Assembly: GCA_028045305.1 (NCBI GenBank)
Contig: JAOFTV010000003.1
Span: 62,001-126,000 of the forward strand
Length of the DNA: 64,000 nt
Origin: Opitutales bacterium
GTDB taxonomy: Bacteria; Verrucomicrobiota; Verrucomicrobiia; Opitutales; Seribacteraceae
Reading direction: 5' to 3'
The position numbers and the translations under genes were made by a program. Shown one piece after another: positions 19,759 to 28,967 of the stretch (positions within the stretch are counted from its first letter, which is position 1; every line of letters starts with the position of its first letter). The notes below the pieces were generated by a model, which searched no databases, was not told the DNA's origin, and saw only the letters and a list, made by a program, of their open reading frames with translations.

Positions 19759-21246
19759 ATGTTTTTACTGATTTGGAAAAGGCTTCGGTGTGCCCTTCTA
19801 CTTTTGGCTTTGTTTTGGATGCCATGTGTTTTGAGTGCTGCCCAAATTTCGTCTAATTTGGAGCAGGATTGGATCAATAAAGCATTTCGCTTTTGGACTT
19901 TTGCTGATTCCTCCATTCAAGTGATTGCCCTGGGAGCAATCCTCATCGGAATCAATTGCGGACTTATGGGCGGTTATGTGGTAAGTCGGAGACTCTCGAT
20001 GTTTGGAGACACCCTCTCACATGCTGTGCTCCCCGGGATTGCTGTTGGCTTTATGATCAGTCAATCAAGGGATGAAGTCGCATTAATGATTGGAGCGACT
20101 TTTTCGGGATTTGTTGGAGTTGGGATCATTTCCCTACTTAAAAGGTATACCAAAATGAAAGAGGACAGTGCCATGGGACTGGTCTTATCAGGCTTTTACG
20201 CACTTGGTATTTGCCTGATTACTTATTTACAAAAATCATCTGGCGGGGGAATGGCCGGGCTAGAAAGTTATCTCTTTGGCTCCCTTGTTGGACTGTCTTC
20301 CGATGACCTTATTCCTCTTTGCCTTTGTCTTGCTATGATCATTCTTTGCTTTGTTTTGCTAAACAAGGAATTGCTCCTTTCTGGTTTTGATCCATCCTTC
20401 GCACGGTCTGTGGGCCTGCCGGTTGATCTTTTACACTTTTGCCTTTGGATATTATTGGCCTTTTGCATCGTTTCTTCTCTTCAAATTATTGGGGTAGTTC
20501 TGGTTTCCGCCCTCTTAATTATTCCCGCGGCGACCGCTGGATTGCTCACTCACAAGATGAGTCGGTTGCTCCTCTTTTCTGGTATTTTAGGAGCCCTGAC
20601 CGGAATCATTGGTTGCTTTCTCTCTTTTCTGGTGGAAAGACTCCCCGCCGGTCCGGTAATCGTACTGTGTTCGGCCTTTCTTTTTTTGACGGTTTTATTC
20701 TTCAATCCCGTTCGGGGCATTCTTCCATCTTGGATTCGAACAAGAAAAAGAGGACAGCGTATTCGTTGCGAAAACACCCTCAAGGCATGCTACCAGGTAC
20801 TGGAAGAATCTTCTTTTTCCAGCCAATCTTTTTCTCAAACTTCCCTGGCTCGAAGACGGAGAAAGAGCGATGCAGAAATCGAACGGGAAATCGATGTCTT
20901 GATTCGAGAAGGTTATGCAACTCGTCAGATAATTTTACTTGAGCAAAAAAGTGAACTCCCCTCAGAAAATATGATTTCCCTGACCCCAAGCGGCTGGGAG
21001 ATTGCAACCCGGATGATTCGTAATCATCGCCTTTGGGAATTGTATCTAACCAAAGAAGCCTCTTATGCCCCGGATCATGTTCATGATGACGCGGAAAAAA
21101 TTGAACATATCATTGGAGAAAAAACCGTTCGAGAACTTGAACGTATTCTTGATAACCCGCGGCGTGACCCCCACGGAAAACTAATACCAAGCCAAAATGA
21201 TATTGATCGCGGCTGGCTATCCCCTCCCCTGGTTACAGAAAAATAA
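19759..21246 (+). CDS. Metal ABC transporter permease (ABC-3 family) fused to C-terminal DtxR-like metal-binding/dimerisation domain
   Basis: N-terminal GGYVVSRRLSMFGDTLSHAVLPGIAVGF; C-terminal SLTPSGWEIATRMIRNHRLWELYLTKEASYAPDHVHDDAEKIEHIIGEKTVRELERILDNPRRDPHGKLIP, collinear with the standalone repressor at 17249. Confidence 0.9.
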   Translation: MFLLIWKRLRCALLLLALFWMPCVLSAAQISSNLEQDWINKAFRFWTFADSSIQVIALGAILIGINCGLMGGYVVSRRLSMFGDTLSHAVLPGIAVGFMISQSRDEVALMIGATFSGFVGVGIISLLKRYTKMKEDSAMGLVLSGFYALGICLITYLQKSSGGGMAGLESYLFGSLVGLSSDDLIPLCLCLAMIILCFVLLNKELLLSGFDPSFARSVGLPVDLLHFCLWILLAFCIVSSLQIIGVVLVSALLIIPAATAGLLTHKMSRLLLFSGILGALTGIIGCFLSFLVERLPAGPVIVLCSAFLFLTVLFFNPVRGILPSWIRTRKRGQRIRCENTLKACYQVLEESSFSSQSFSQTSLARRRRKSDAEIEREIDVLIREGYATRQIILLEQKSELPSENMISLTPSGWEIATRMIRNHRLWELYLTKEASYAPDHVHDDAEKIEHIIGEKTVRELERILDNPRRDPHGKLIPSQNDIDRGWLSPPLVTEK

Positions 21247-22199
21247 TGTTTAATCTCGTTGAAAGCTTAATAGATGCCTGGTCCACCCATGAGCAAGTCA
21301 TTTGGAATCTGCAAATTGTTTTTATGGGTATAATGGTCAGCCTTAGTTGTGGCTTGGTTGGTTGCTTTGTGGTGGTCAGACGAATGGCCCTTCTGGGGGA
21401 TGCAGTTAGTCATGGTATTTTACCTGGAATTGTAATCGCTTACTTACTTACAGGTAGTTTATCAGTCGGACCGGTCTGGATCGGTGCCTGTATCGCAGGC
21501 TTAGGGTGCGGGGCATGTATCGAATGGTTACGAACCAAAACACCCCTACGTGAGGATGCCGCGATGGGTCTTACCTTTACTTCTTTTTTTGCACTGGGGA
21601 TTGTGTTACTCAGTCTTGAAGTTGGACAAGTTCATTTAGATCCCGCCTGTATTCTTTACGGAGAAATTGGACTTACTCCACTCGCACCCGAACTGGTGCT
21701 TTGGGGAGTACCTTGTGGGAATCAAGCTCTTTGGAATATGGGCTTGGTCTGCCTCGCGACAATGATTTCAACCGTAGTCTTTTATCGGTTTCTTTTAGTC
21801 ACTAGTTTTGATACCAGCCTTGCCCGCTCTCTGGGCATGCCCGTAGCCTCGATACAATATGGATTGATGCTTCTATTAGCCTTGGTTGTAGTTGCCTCGT
21901 TCGAATCCGTTGGCGTGATTTTGGTTTTAGCCATGATGATATTACCCCCCGTTTCCTCGTCTTTTCTTTTTCGTCGCTTACCAAATATTCTTCTTAGTTG
22001 CCTGCCCTTATCAATTCTTTACTCCCTCGGTGGTCTCCACCTTGCTTATTGGATGAACTTTCCTATTTCCGCATCGATGGCCATTACCGGGGTTGTAATT
22101 TTTTTACCATGTTGCCTCTTTGGACCAAACGGTGGAATTTTTACTAATACTAAAAGCTTATCCATTCAAGAAGGCTCAAAAGGTATACCAATCAACTAA
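21246..22199 (+). CDS. Metal ABC transporter permease (ABC-3 family)
   Basis: GCFVVVRRMALLGDAVSHGILPGIVIAYL; multi-TM; abuts preceding permease. Confidence 0.93.
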   Translation: MFNLVESLIDAWSTHEQVIWNLQIVFMGIMVSLSCGLVGCFVVVRRMALLGDAVSHGILPGIVIAYLLTGSLSVGPVWIGACIAGLGCGACIEWLRTKTPLREDAAMGLTFTSFFALGIVLLSLEVGQVHLDPACILYGEIGLTPLAPELVLWGVPCGNQALWNMGLVCLATMISTVVFYRFLLVTSFDTSLARSLGMPVASIQYGLMLLLALVVVASFESVGVILVLAMMILPPVSSSFLFRRLPNILLSCLPLSILYSLGGLHLAYWMNFPISASMAITGVVIFLPCCLFGPNGGIFTNTKSLSIQEGSKGIPIN

Positions 22200-22203
22200 G
22201 CAC

Positions 22204-22234
22204 AAAAAAGCCCCCGCAAAGCGGAGGCTTTTGG
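22204..22234. terminator. Intrinsic terminator between convergent genes
   Basis: AAGCCCCCGC-AAA-GCGGAGGCTT stem with one wobble position; followed by TTTT on + and by TTTTTT on - strand. Confidence 0.75.
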
Positions 22235-22250
22235 ATTAAATAAATATAGC

Positions 22251-22535
22251 TTACTTTTGAGCAAGTGCGATTTTGGATGCCTTCTTGCTTGAACAATTAC
22301 ATCCATCAATTGCGATCTTGTCACCAGCGGCCAATTTAGTTGGGCATTCAAACCCATCCAACTCGGTTTTGCTGGATACTTTAATCTGCTTTTCACGCTT
22401 TCCCTGTTTTACTGTAAGGGTCTTGGAGTCAGCATCAAAACTTACCACTTTGCCTTTTATTGTCTTGGAAGGACAACCAGCAAATACGGAAGCGGCCAAA
22501 AAGAAACTAGCGAGGATAATTGCAACGATTTTCAT
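22251..22535 (-). CDS. Small secreted Cys-containing protein of unknown function
   Basis: 94 aa, signal MKIVAIILASFFLAASVFAG, mature part CPSKTIKGKVVSFDADSKTLTVKQGKREKQIKV...FECPTKL...GCNCSSKK. Confidence 0.75.
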   Translation of the reverse strand: MKIVAIILASFFLAASVFAGCPSKTIKGKVVSFDADSKTLTVKQGKREKQIKVSSKTELDGFECPTKLAAGDKIAIDGCNCSSKKASKIALAQK

Positions 22536-22639
22536 GATATTATGGGGTTAGGATTAAAAAATATTTAATACTTACTTCCAATCCACTATTTCAAAAGACA
22601 CAAGAACGAAGTATACTTTTCTAAAATAAATTATTTCTT

Positions 22640-23839
22640 ATGTTGTATAATAATCGAGCCTTCTTAAGTGCACTAATTGTTCTCTTTTTCTTTGGATCCT
22701 TCTTCCCGAGTATTGCTCACCCCATTCCCGATCTTCCCGTTTTCGGATCGTTCGATAACAATGGGACTTCGAATATCTTGATCGAGATCGACCCCAGAGG
22801 CTTTGCCGAGGATCCGGAAGCCGAATCATTCCTGACGTCAGATACCCTAAACGACTTCAATATTTCTGAACGGAATCATTTGCTCGAACAGGCAAAAGAG
22901 TTGGTTAAAAAGTCTTTGCTCATCCGTTTAAATGAGGAACCCTGGAATCTTCCTGAATTTGAGTATGGCTTTTCCAAACCGCGAATGGTCGAGTTTTCTG
23001 ATGCCCCCATTATCCTATTGGAAGCAACCGCCAAGCTTTCGCGTGAGACAAATGCCACCTATCAAATTAAAGCAAAGGAATCTGCCCCCCTCGACTTGAT
23101 CTTCACCAACCGTTTAAATGGAATACCTCATCGCCGGGTGAATGTATTATTTCCTGGAGAGGAAAGCTTTGCGCTTCGCCTTCCCCCACTGAAAAGCTTG
23201 GAGCATATTTCCGATGACCCTGTTTCAGATACTCCAAAATTAACCAACTCTGAACAAAATAGTTATGTCGATGCAGACACCTGGAGCACCTTTGCATCCT
23301 TTCTTAGGCAAGGCTTTTTACATGTTCTGCCCCTTGGGCTCGACCATATTCTCTTTGTTATCGGTCTCTTTCTATTATCCAGAAAGTTCAAGGTTTTGAT
23401 CTACCAAATATCTATTTTCACCCTGGCTCATACCTTGACACTCGGCTTAGCCACCCTTGGATTGATTTCGGTTCCCTCCACCATCGTAGAGCCCATCATT
23501 GCCGCCAGTATTGCTTTCGTTGCTTTGGAAAATATCTTTTTTCCCACCTACCATCCCCGCAGACTTATCATTGTCTTTGTTTTCGGACTCATTCACGGAC
23601 TTGGATTTGCTGGTGCTCTTTCCGATCTCAACCTCGATCCCTCTATACTCATATTTTCCCTGATCGGATTTAATTTAGGAGTAGAAGGTGGTCAACTCGC
23701 AGTCATCCTACTTTCTTTTATTGGAGTTTATCGTTTTAAAAATGAAGACTCTTACCGGAAAGGAATTGTTATTCCTTTGTCATTCATTATTGCAGTCCTC
23801 GGAGTTTATTGGGCGATTGAAAGAGTTTGGAACGGTTAA
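22640..23839 (+). CDS. HupE/UreJ-family membrane protein with N-terminal extracytoplasmic domain
   Basis: GFLHVLPLGLDHILFVIGLFLLSRKF...IFTLAHTLTLGLATLG...FVFGLIHGLGFAGAL...FNLGVEGGQLAVI. Confidence 0.88.
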   Translation: MLYNNRAFLSALIVLFFFGSFFPSIAHPIPDLPVFGSFDNNGTSNILIEIDPRGFAEDPEAESFLTSDTLNDFNISERNHLLEQAKELVKKSLLIRLNEEPWNLPEFEYGFSKPRMVEFSDAPIILLEATAKLSRETNATYQIKAKESAPLDLIFTNRLNGIPHRRVNVLFPGEESFALRLPPLKSLEHISDDPVSDTPKLTNSEQNSYVDADTWSTFASFLRQGFLHVLPLGLDHILFVIGLFLLSRKFKVLIYQISIFTLAHTLTLGLATLGLISVPSTIVEPIIAASIAFVALENIFFPTYHPRRLIIVFVFGLIHGLGFAGALSDLNLDPSILIFSLIGFNLGVEGGQLAVILLSFIGVYRFKNEDSYRKGIVIPLSFIIAVLGVYWAIERVWNG

Positions 23840-23940
23840 ATGAACTTCGCCTTGCTAAAAAAAGTTTCCATTTTTTCCATCTTTCTCCGTGCAAAATAAC
23901 TTTGATGGAATTAGGGATAACCTAAACTAATAACACTTCT

Positions 23941-26136
23941 ATGACTCGCTTATCCACCACCCTTTGCTTTTTGTTACTTTCCTTTCCCGTTTTCCTAGCT
24001 GCCAAAGGCCTGCAACTCTCACGAGGCGAGTTGGCCAAAGAGGTGGCAGAAATAAACAAAATTCTTAGAGATGAACATTCGCAAAGGGAAATTACGCCAC
24101 CAGGAAAACTTTCCAATAGTCTGTTAGTTCGAAGGGTTTATCTGGCGACTGCTGGAAGAATACCAAGCTACTCTGAAATCAAAGATATTCACCCTTTTAA
24201 TCAACCAGAGTTAAAGCAGGTATTGATCGATAAACTTTTAGAATCTAAAGCATATCAGAGCCAAATGTTTAATTGGTGGGCCGATCATCTCCGAGCAAAA
24301 TCATACATCATGGGCCAGGCAAACCAGATAGGTGTCGGCCATCTTTATGTGGATTGGTTGAAGACCCAAGTCTCGGAAAATGTCCCCTATGATGAAATGG
24401 CCCGGCAAGTAGTCGCCTCGGAGGGCTATCCTTGGAAGAATGGTGCGGTGGGATATTACCTAAGGGACGATGGCATGCCCCTCGAAAATATGTCTAATAC
24501 TGCAGAATTATTTCTGGGGACCCAACTAGTATGTGCCCAGTGCCACAACCACCCCTTTGATAAGTGGACGCAAATGGAATACTATCAAATGGCTGCCCAT
24601 ACCTATGGAATGGTTACCCGTATGCAGGGAAAAACAGTTGATGGGATCAAGAAATTAGCAAAGAACTTTAAGAAACGCGGAAATGGCATGCAAATGATGT
24701 CCATGTCCTCCAAGCCGGATCAGCTCGAGAAACAGGCACGAGCCTTCCGGCAAGCTGTTCAGGATATGTTGCTACCCCTTCAATTCGGTGCACATCATAA
24801 GGATAGAAAATTAAAGTTACCTCACGACTATAAGTATGATGATGGAAAACCGCATCAAGTGATTCAACCAGGAGTTATTTTTGAAAATGATAACGATTTT
24901 AACTCATCCGAATCCAATGATCTAGTTAATCAATATGCCCAGTGGATATCCTCTCCTAACAATCCCCGTTTTACCAAAGTCGTTGTAAATAGGATTTGGA
25001 AAAAGATATTTGGGCGGGGATTGGTAGAGCCCCTGAATGATTGGAGAGAAGATACCGAAGCCTCCATGCCAAAACTCCTTGACCATCTATCGGGGTTGCT
25101 CGTTCGTTTGGATTATGACCTTAGGGAATTTCAACGGGTTCTTCTCAACCTGAACATTTTTGAAAACCAAGCCTTTGACCAGGAATTGGAGTCGCTAGCC
25201 CCATACTACTTTCAGGCTCCTACTCTGCAGAGAATGTCAGCTGAGCAGTTATGGGATTCTTTGCTCACTTTAGTTGTTCCGGAAATTGATCACCGTCAGC
25301 CAAAAGAGGAGGAGGTTGATTTCCTCGAGTCTAAAAAGACGAACCTGGAAAAGTACCGTTTAAAAGTGGGAGGAATGTCATCAGAAGAATTGTTTGATGT
25401 CGTCAAGGAGGGAAGGAAACAAATAGTTGAAATTCAGGAACAGATAAATGCCATCAATGCTCGGATGAAAAAGGCTGTAGAGTTGGATGATCGAGAATCA
25501 CTTGGTAAACTTAAAAGACTCCAAAACGAATTGCGTGATAATCAGCGCTTTGCACTCGCGAGCAAAATTATGGGAGGTGAATTTAATGTTTATTCAATGT
25601 ATAAGAATTATCCTCCAAAAAGAAAACGCAAGCCTTCTGAAGAGGAAAGAAAGTTCCCAACTCATTTACGCCGAGCGTCTGAACAAAATTCGCCTGCTAA
25701 TGCTGACCATTTCCTCAGAGAATTTGGCCAGTCTGATCGGGATTTAATCAATAACAGCCGAAAAGAAGCATCGATTCCTCAAGTGCTAAACCTAATGAAT
25801 GGTAACCTCCGTTGGAGATTAATTGATAAGCATTCTCCCCTCGCGAAAGCGGTCATTAAAGAAGAAACCCTGGAGCAAAAAATTAAGATCGTTTATGAGG
25901 CCATGCTCCAAAGATCTCCTACAGATAAGGAAATTGAACTTTGTAAGAATAGCCTGCCCTTTCCGGATTTACCCACTGCTCCAGCCTTCAAAGATTCGGA
26001 TACTCAAAAGCAGAAAGCTCAGATCACCCAAAAAGCGAAAAAGCAAAAGGAGTATTACCAAAATCGAGTGCATAATGAATTGCGTCATCTTGCTTGGGCA
26101 TTGCTTAACACTCGTGAATTTTCTTTCATCCAGTAA
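23941..26136 (+). CDS. DUF1549/DUF1553 domain-containing protein
   Basis: LLVRRVYLATAGRIPSYSEI; LFLGTQLVCAQCHNHPFDKWTQMEYY (CxxCH); WISSPNNPRFTKVVVNRIWKKIFGRGLVEPLNDWRE. Confidence 0.92.
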   Translation: MTRLSTTLCFLLLSFPVFLAAKGLQLSRGELAKEVAEINKILRDEHSQREITPPGKLSNSLLVRRVYLATAGRIPSYSEIKDIHPFNQPELKQVLIDKLLESKAYQSQMFNWWADHLRAKSYIMGQANQIGVGHLYVDWLKTQVSENVPYDEMARQVVASEGYPWKNGAVGYYLRDDGMPLENMSNTAELFLGTQLVCAQCHNHPFDKWTQMEYYQMAAHTYGMVTRMQGKTVDGIKKLAKNFKKRGNGMQMMSMSSKPDQLEKQARAFRQAVQDMLLPLQFGAHHKDRKLKLPHDYKYDDGKPHQVIQPGVIFENDNDFNSSESNDLVNQYAQWISSPNNPRFTKVVVNRIWKKIFGRGLVEPLNDWREDTEASMPKLLDHLSGLLVRLDYDLREFQRVLLNLNIFENQAFDQELESLAPYYFQAPTLQRMSAEQLWDSLLTLVVPEIDHRQPKEEEVDFLESKKTNLEKYRLKVGGMSSEELFDVVKEGRKQIVEIQEQINAINARMKKAVELDDRESLGKLKRLQNELRDNQRFALASKIMGGEFNVYSMYKNYPPKRKRKPSEEERKFPTHLRRASEQNSPANADHFLREFGQSDRDLINNSRKEASIPQVLNLMNGNLRWRLIDKHSPLAKAVIKEETLEQKIKIVYEAMLQRSPTDKEIELCKNSLPFPDLPTAPAFKDSDTQKQKAQITQKAKKQKEYYQNRVHNELRHLAWALLNTREFSFIQ

Positions 26137-26141
26137 TCGCC

Positions 26142-27437
26142 ATGAGTACCCAAAACTTTTTCCAATCTGAACTAAACCGTAGAGCATATTTGAGTTATGC
26201 AGCCAAAAGCTTTCTTGGGGTTAGCATACTGCCCTGGGTAACCAACTCTCCAGCCATTGGTGCAGGCTTGGGACTTAACCGTCCGGTAAATTATGCCCCC
26301 AAAGCAAAAAATGTGATCTACCTCTACATGTCTGGAGGAATGAGTCATCTCGATACTTTCGACCCTAAAACAAGCGAGGTTAAAGGACCGATGGGACTGG
26401 TAAAAACGAAAACCGATGGAATTGCCCTAGCGGAGACCCTTCCATTACTCGCTAATCACTCCGACAAAATTGCAGTTATCAGGGGTTTAACCTCAACCAA
26501 AGGGGCTCACGAACAGGGAAATTACTTCATGCACACAAGCTATGATAAAAGGGGCACCATTGTACACCCAAGCATGGGGTCATGGGTGACTCGTTTGGAC
26601 GGTCGGTTTAACCCTACTCTACCCGGTGCAGTGGTGGTAGGCACTGGCAACCAACATCCACTATCCGGTTTTCTATCTACCCAGCACCAGCCCCTAAAAG
26701 TTGGAGCCCCCGGAAAAGGACTGGCCAATTGTGAACACAAAGGATTTGACGAAGATACTTTCAACAGGAACTTAAATTTATCCAAAAATTTGGACCAAGC
26801 TTTTGTTCAAAAATATAACCTCGCAAAAGTACGCTCCTATGCTGACATTTACGAAGATGCCGTCCGTTTGATGCGAAGCAAAGACTTGGACGCATTTGAT
26901 TTAAGCCAAGAGACACAAGGAGTACGCGATGCCTATGGAAGGGATAATTTTGGCCAGGGTGTACTACTGGCAAGAAGGCTAGTTGAAAAACAGGTTCGGT
27001 TTGTCGAGGTACAGCTTGGCGGATGGGATACTCATAACAATAATTACGAGCGCGTATTTGAGAGGTGCGATATTCTCGACCAAGCACTATCCGCTTTATT
27101 GGACGATCTGCATAAACGTGGGATGCTCGAAGAAACCTTAGTGGTTTTGGCCACTGAATTTGGTCGCACCCCAGACTACAATGTGAATCTAGGAAGAGAT
27201 CATTACCCTAAAGCATTTTCCTGCATGCTTGCCGGAGGAGGGGTTCGCGGTGGACAGATCTGGGGAGCGACGGACGAAGAGGGTCGCGAAGTGGTCGATG
27301 GGATCACGCAGATTCCTGACTTTAACGCCACTATTGCCTATGCTCTTGGACTGCCATTGGACGAAATCGTTTTCTCTCCGTCCCGCAGGCCATTCACTCT
27401 TGTTGACAAAGGGCAACCCCTTACCCAGCTCTTTTAA
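26142..27437 (+). CDS. DUF1501 domain-containing protein
   Basis: KAKNVIYLYMSGGMSHLDTFDPK; HPSMGSWVTRL; VEVQLGGWDTHNNNYERV; LVVLATEFGRTPDYN; GRDHYPKAFSCMLAGGGVRGG. Confidence 0.94.
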   Translation: MSTQNFFQSELNRRAYLSYAAKSFLGVSILPWVTNSPAIGAGLGLNRPVNYAPKAKNVIYLYMSGGMSHLDTFDPKTSEVKGPMGLVKTKTDGIALAETLPLLANHSDKIAVIRGLTSTKGAHEQGNYFMHTSYDKRGTIVHPSMGSWVTRLDGRFNPTLPGAVVVGTGNQHPLSGFLSTQHQPLKVGAPGKGLANCEHKGFDEDTFNRNLNLSKNLDQAFVQKYNLAKVRSYADIYEDAVRLMRSKDLDAFDLSQETQGVRDAYGRDNFGQGVLLARRLVEKQVRFVEVQLGGWDTHNNNYERVFERCDILDQALSALLDDLHKRGMLEETLVVLATEFGRTPDYNVNLGRDHYPKAFSCMLAGGGVRGGQIWGATDEEGREVVDGITQIPDFNATIAYALGLPLDEIVFSPSRRPFTLVDKGQPLTQLF

Positions 27438-27545
27438 AAACATTCTTCTTTAGAATTTGGTACCCTAATGGCTCTTTGGACTCGACCTTTGCATAGGTCA
27501 TCGGCAAGGGTAGAAACCTTTCAACCTAAACTATAACCAAATATT

Positions 27546-28145
27546 ATGAAGTATCTCGCCTGTTTTGCGCTCTTGCTTCCTTTCGTCGTGTCAGCAGCCA
27601 AATCTTCCTCATCATCATCCGAAAATGTCATCGTCATCGAATTGAAGGACGGTCCAGTCGTCATCGAAACTTTCCCAGATGTCGCACCCAAGCATGTTGA
27701 ACGTATCGAAAAGCTTGCCAAAGCCGGAAAGTACGACGGTGTAGCCTTTCATCGAGTCATCGATGGTTTCATGGCTCAAACCGGTGATGTTGAATTTGGA
27801 AATGTCAAAGATTTTAGTGAGCGCAAAGTTGGAACCGGTGGTTCTGACTTTCAAGACATCAAGGCAGAATTCAATGACAAGAAACATGAGCGTGGCACCT
27901 GTTCCATGGCTCGCTCAGCCAGTCCCGATAGTGCCAACAGCCAATTTTTTATCTGCTTCGAACCTTCTTCCTTTCTCGATCGTCAATACACGGTTTGGGG
28001 CCAAGTGATTGAGGGTATGGAATTTGTGGACAACATTAAAATGGGTTCTAGCCGGGACAATGGATCGGTTAGCGATCCTGACCATATGGTCAAAGTAACC
28101 GTTGGTAGACCAAAGGCAGAAAAAAGTAAATCGGACGAAAAGTAA
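27546..28145 (+). CDS. Peptidyl-prolyl cis-trans isomerase (cyclophilin type), secreted
   Basis: YDGVAFHRVIDGFMAQTGDVEFG; RGTCSMARSASPDSANSQFFICFEPSSFLDRQYTVWGQVIEGMEFVDNI. Confidence 0.93.
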   Translation: MKYLACFALLLPFVVSAAKSSSSSSENVIVIELKDGPVVIETFPDVAPKHVERIEKLAKAGKYDGVAFHRVIDGFMAQTGDVEFGNVKDFSERKVGTGGSDFQDIKAEFNDKKHERGTCSMARSASPDSANSQFFICFEPSSFLDRQYTVWGQVIEGMEFVDNIKMGSSRDNGSVSDPDHMVKVTVGRPKAEKSKSDEK

Positions 28146-28178
28146 TCTTTCGATTCATCCACTCACAAGTTGTGTGGA

Positions 28179-28952
28179 TTAAGGATCAGATCCGATTAAC
28201 TCTTCGCACTGCAAATGGTAGAGACCAACAAAGAATTCTTCGTCCCATCTCTCTTCCACTGTCAGCCTTCCCAAGATCCGTATCACGCGGTCCATGGTTA
28301 CTTCCACTCCGCTCTCGGATCGGGCAACCACCCATCCATTTGCTTCTGGAGCCTGCCCAAAACAACAGCTTAATTGATCGGGCATTAATAAAAATTCTTT
28401 CACTAAATTCTCTTCATTGACCACGGTCGGGACCATAAATCCCTCGATCGCAACCTGCGTCCCGGAAAGACTACGTACTTGCTTAGGTACGCGAGCCGAA
28501 TAAGCAGAAAAGTCATAATCCAACCCATCTGACTCCCATTCAATTTCATAAGGGAAAGTGGTAAGTACGGAATACTTCAATGCCTCGTATCCACTGGAAC
28601 TATCATGGGGTGGAAGATTATTAATGACCGGCAAGGATTGATTGTCCTCCGTAGACAATAAGGTTTGACCCAGAACAATTCTGCCCTCCAGTATTTCACC
28701 CGTCTGATTTAAATCGGCAATGGTACTTGTATTCTCCTCCGGTGCCTTGAATTCTTCAAGCACATCCTTAGGCGGGTTAGAAACTGGAACTCCTATGGGA
28801 TCTCCGGTCAAAGGCTCGCCCACTTCAGTGAATTCAAATTGCTTTGCTGAATCCTCTGACTCTGGTGAATATCCGACAGACCAGCAGGTAAAAACCAACA
28901 GAATTCCCTTTAGGCCCAAAGGTGCCACCGATCGTTTTTCTTTGCTACTCAT
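28179..28952 (-). CDS. DUF3299 domain-containing protein
   Basis: LSGTQVAIEGFMVPTVVNEENLVKEFLLMPDQLSCCFGQAPEANGWVVARSESGVEVTMDRVIRILGRLTV. Confidence 0.8.
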   Translation of the reverse strand: MSSKEKRSVAPLGLKGILLVFTCWSVGYSPESEDSAKQFEFTEVGEPLTGDPIGVPVSNPPKDVLEEFKAPEENTSTIADLNQTGEILEGRIVLGQTLLSTEDNQSLPVINNLPPHDSSSGYEALKYSVLTTFPYEIEWESDGLDYDFSAYSARVPKQVRSLSGTQVAIEGFMVPTVVNEENLVKEFLLMPDQLSCCFGQAPEANGWVVARSESGVEVTMDRVIRILGRLTVEERWDEEFFVGLYHLQCEELIGSDP

Positions 28953-28967
28953 TGCCTAACTTACCCA

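Noticed and set aside
24520-24560. CAQCH (CxxCH) heme-like motif in the DUF1549 protein
   Set aside because: CAQCHNHPFDKW is the normal DUF1549 family signature, so not unusual.
28156-28184. Hairpin ATCCACtCACAAGTTGTGtGTGGAT-like between convergent genes
   Set aside because: Short imperfect stem without a clear T-tract; insufficient for a terminator call.
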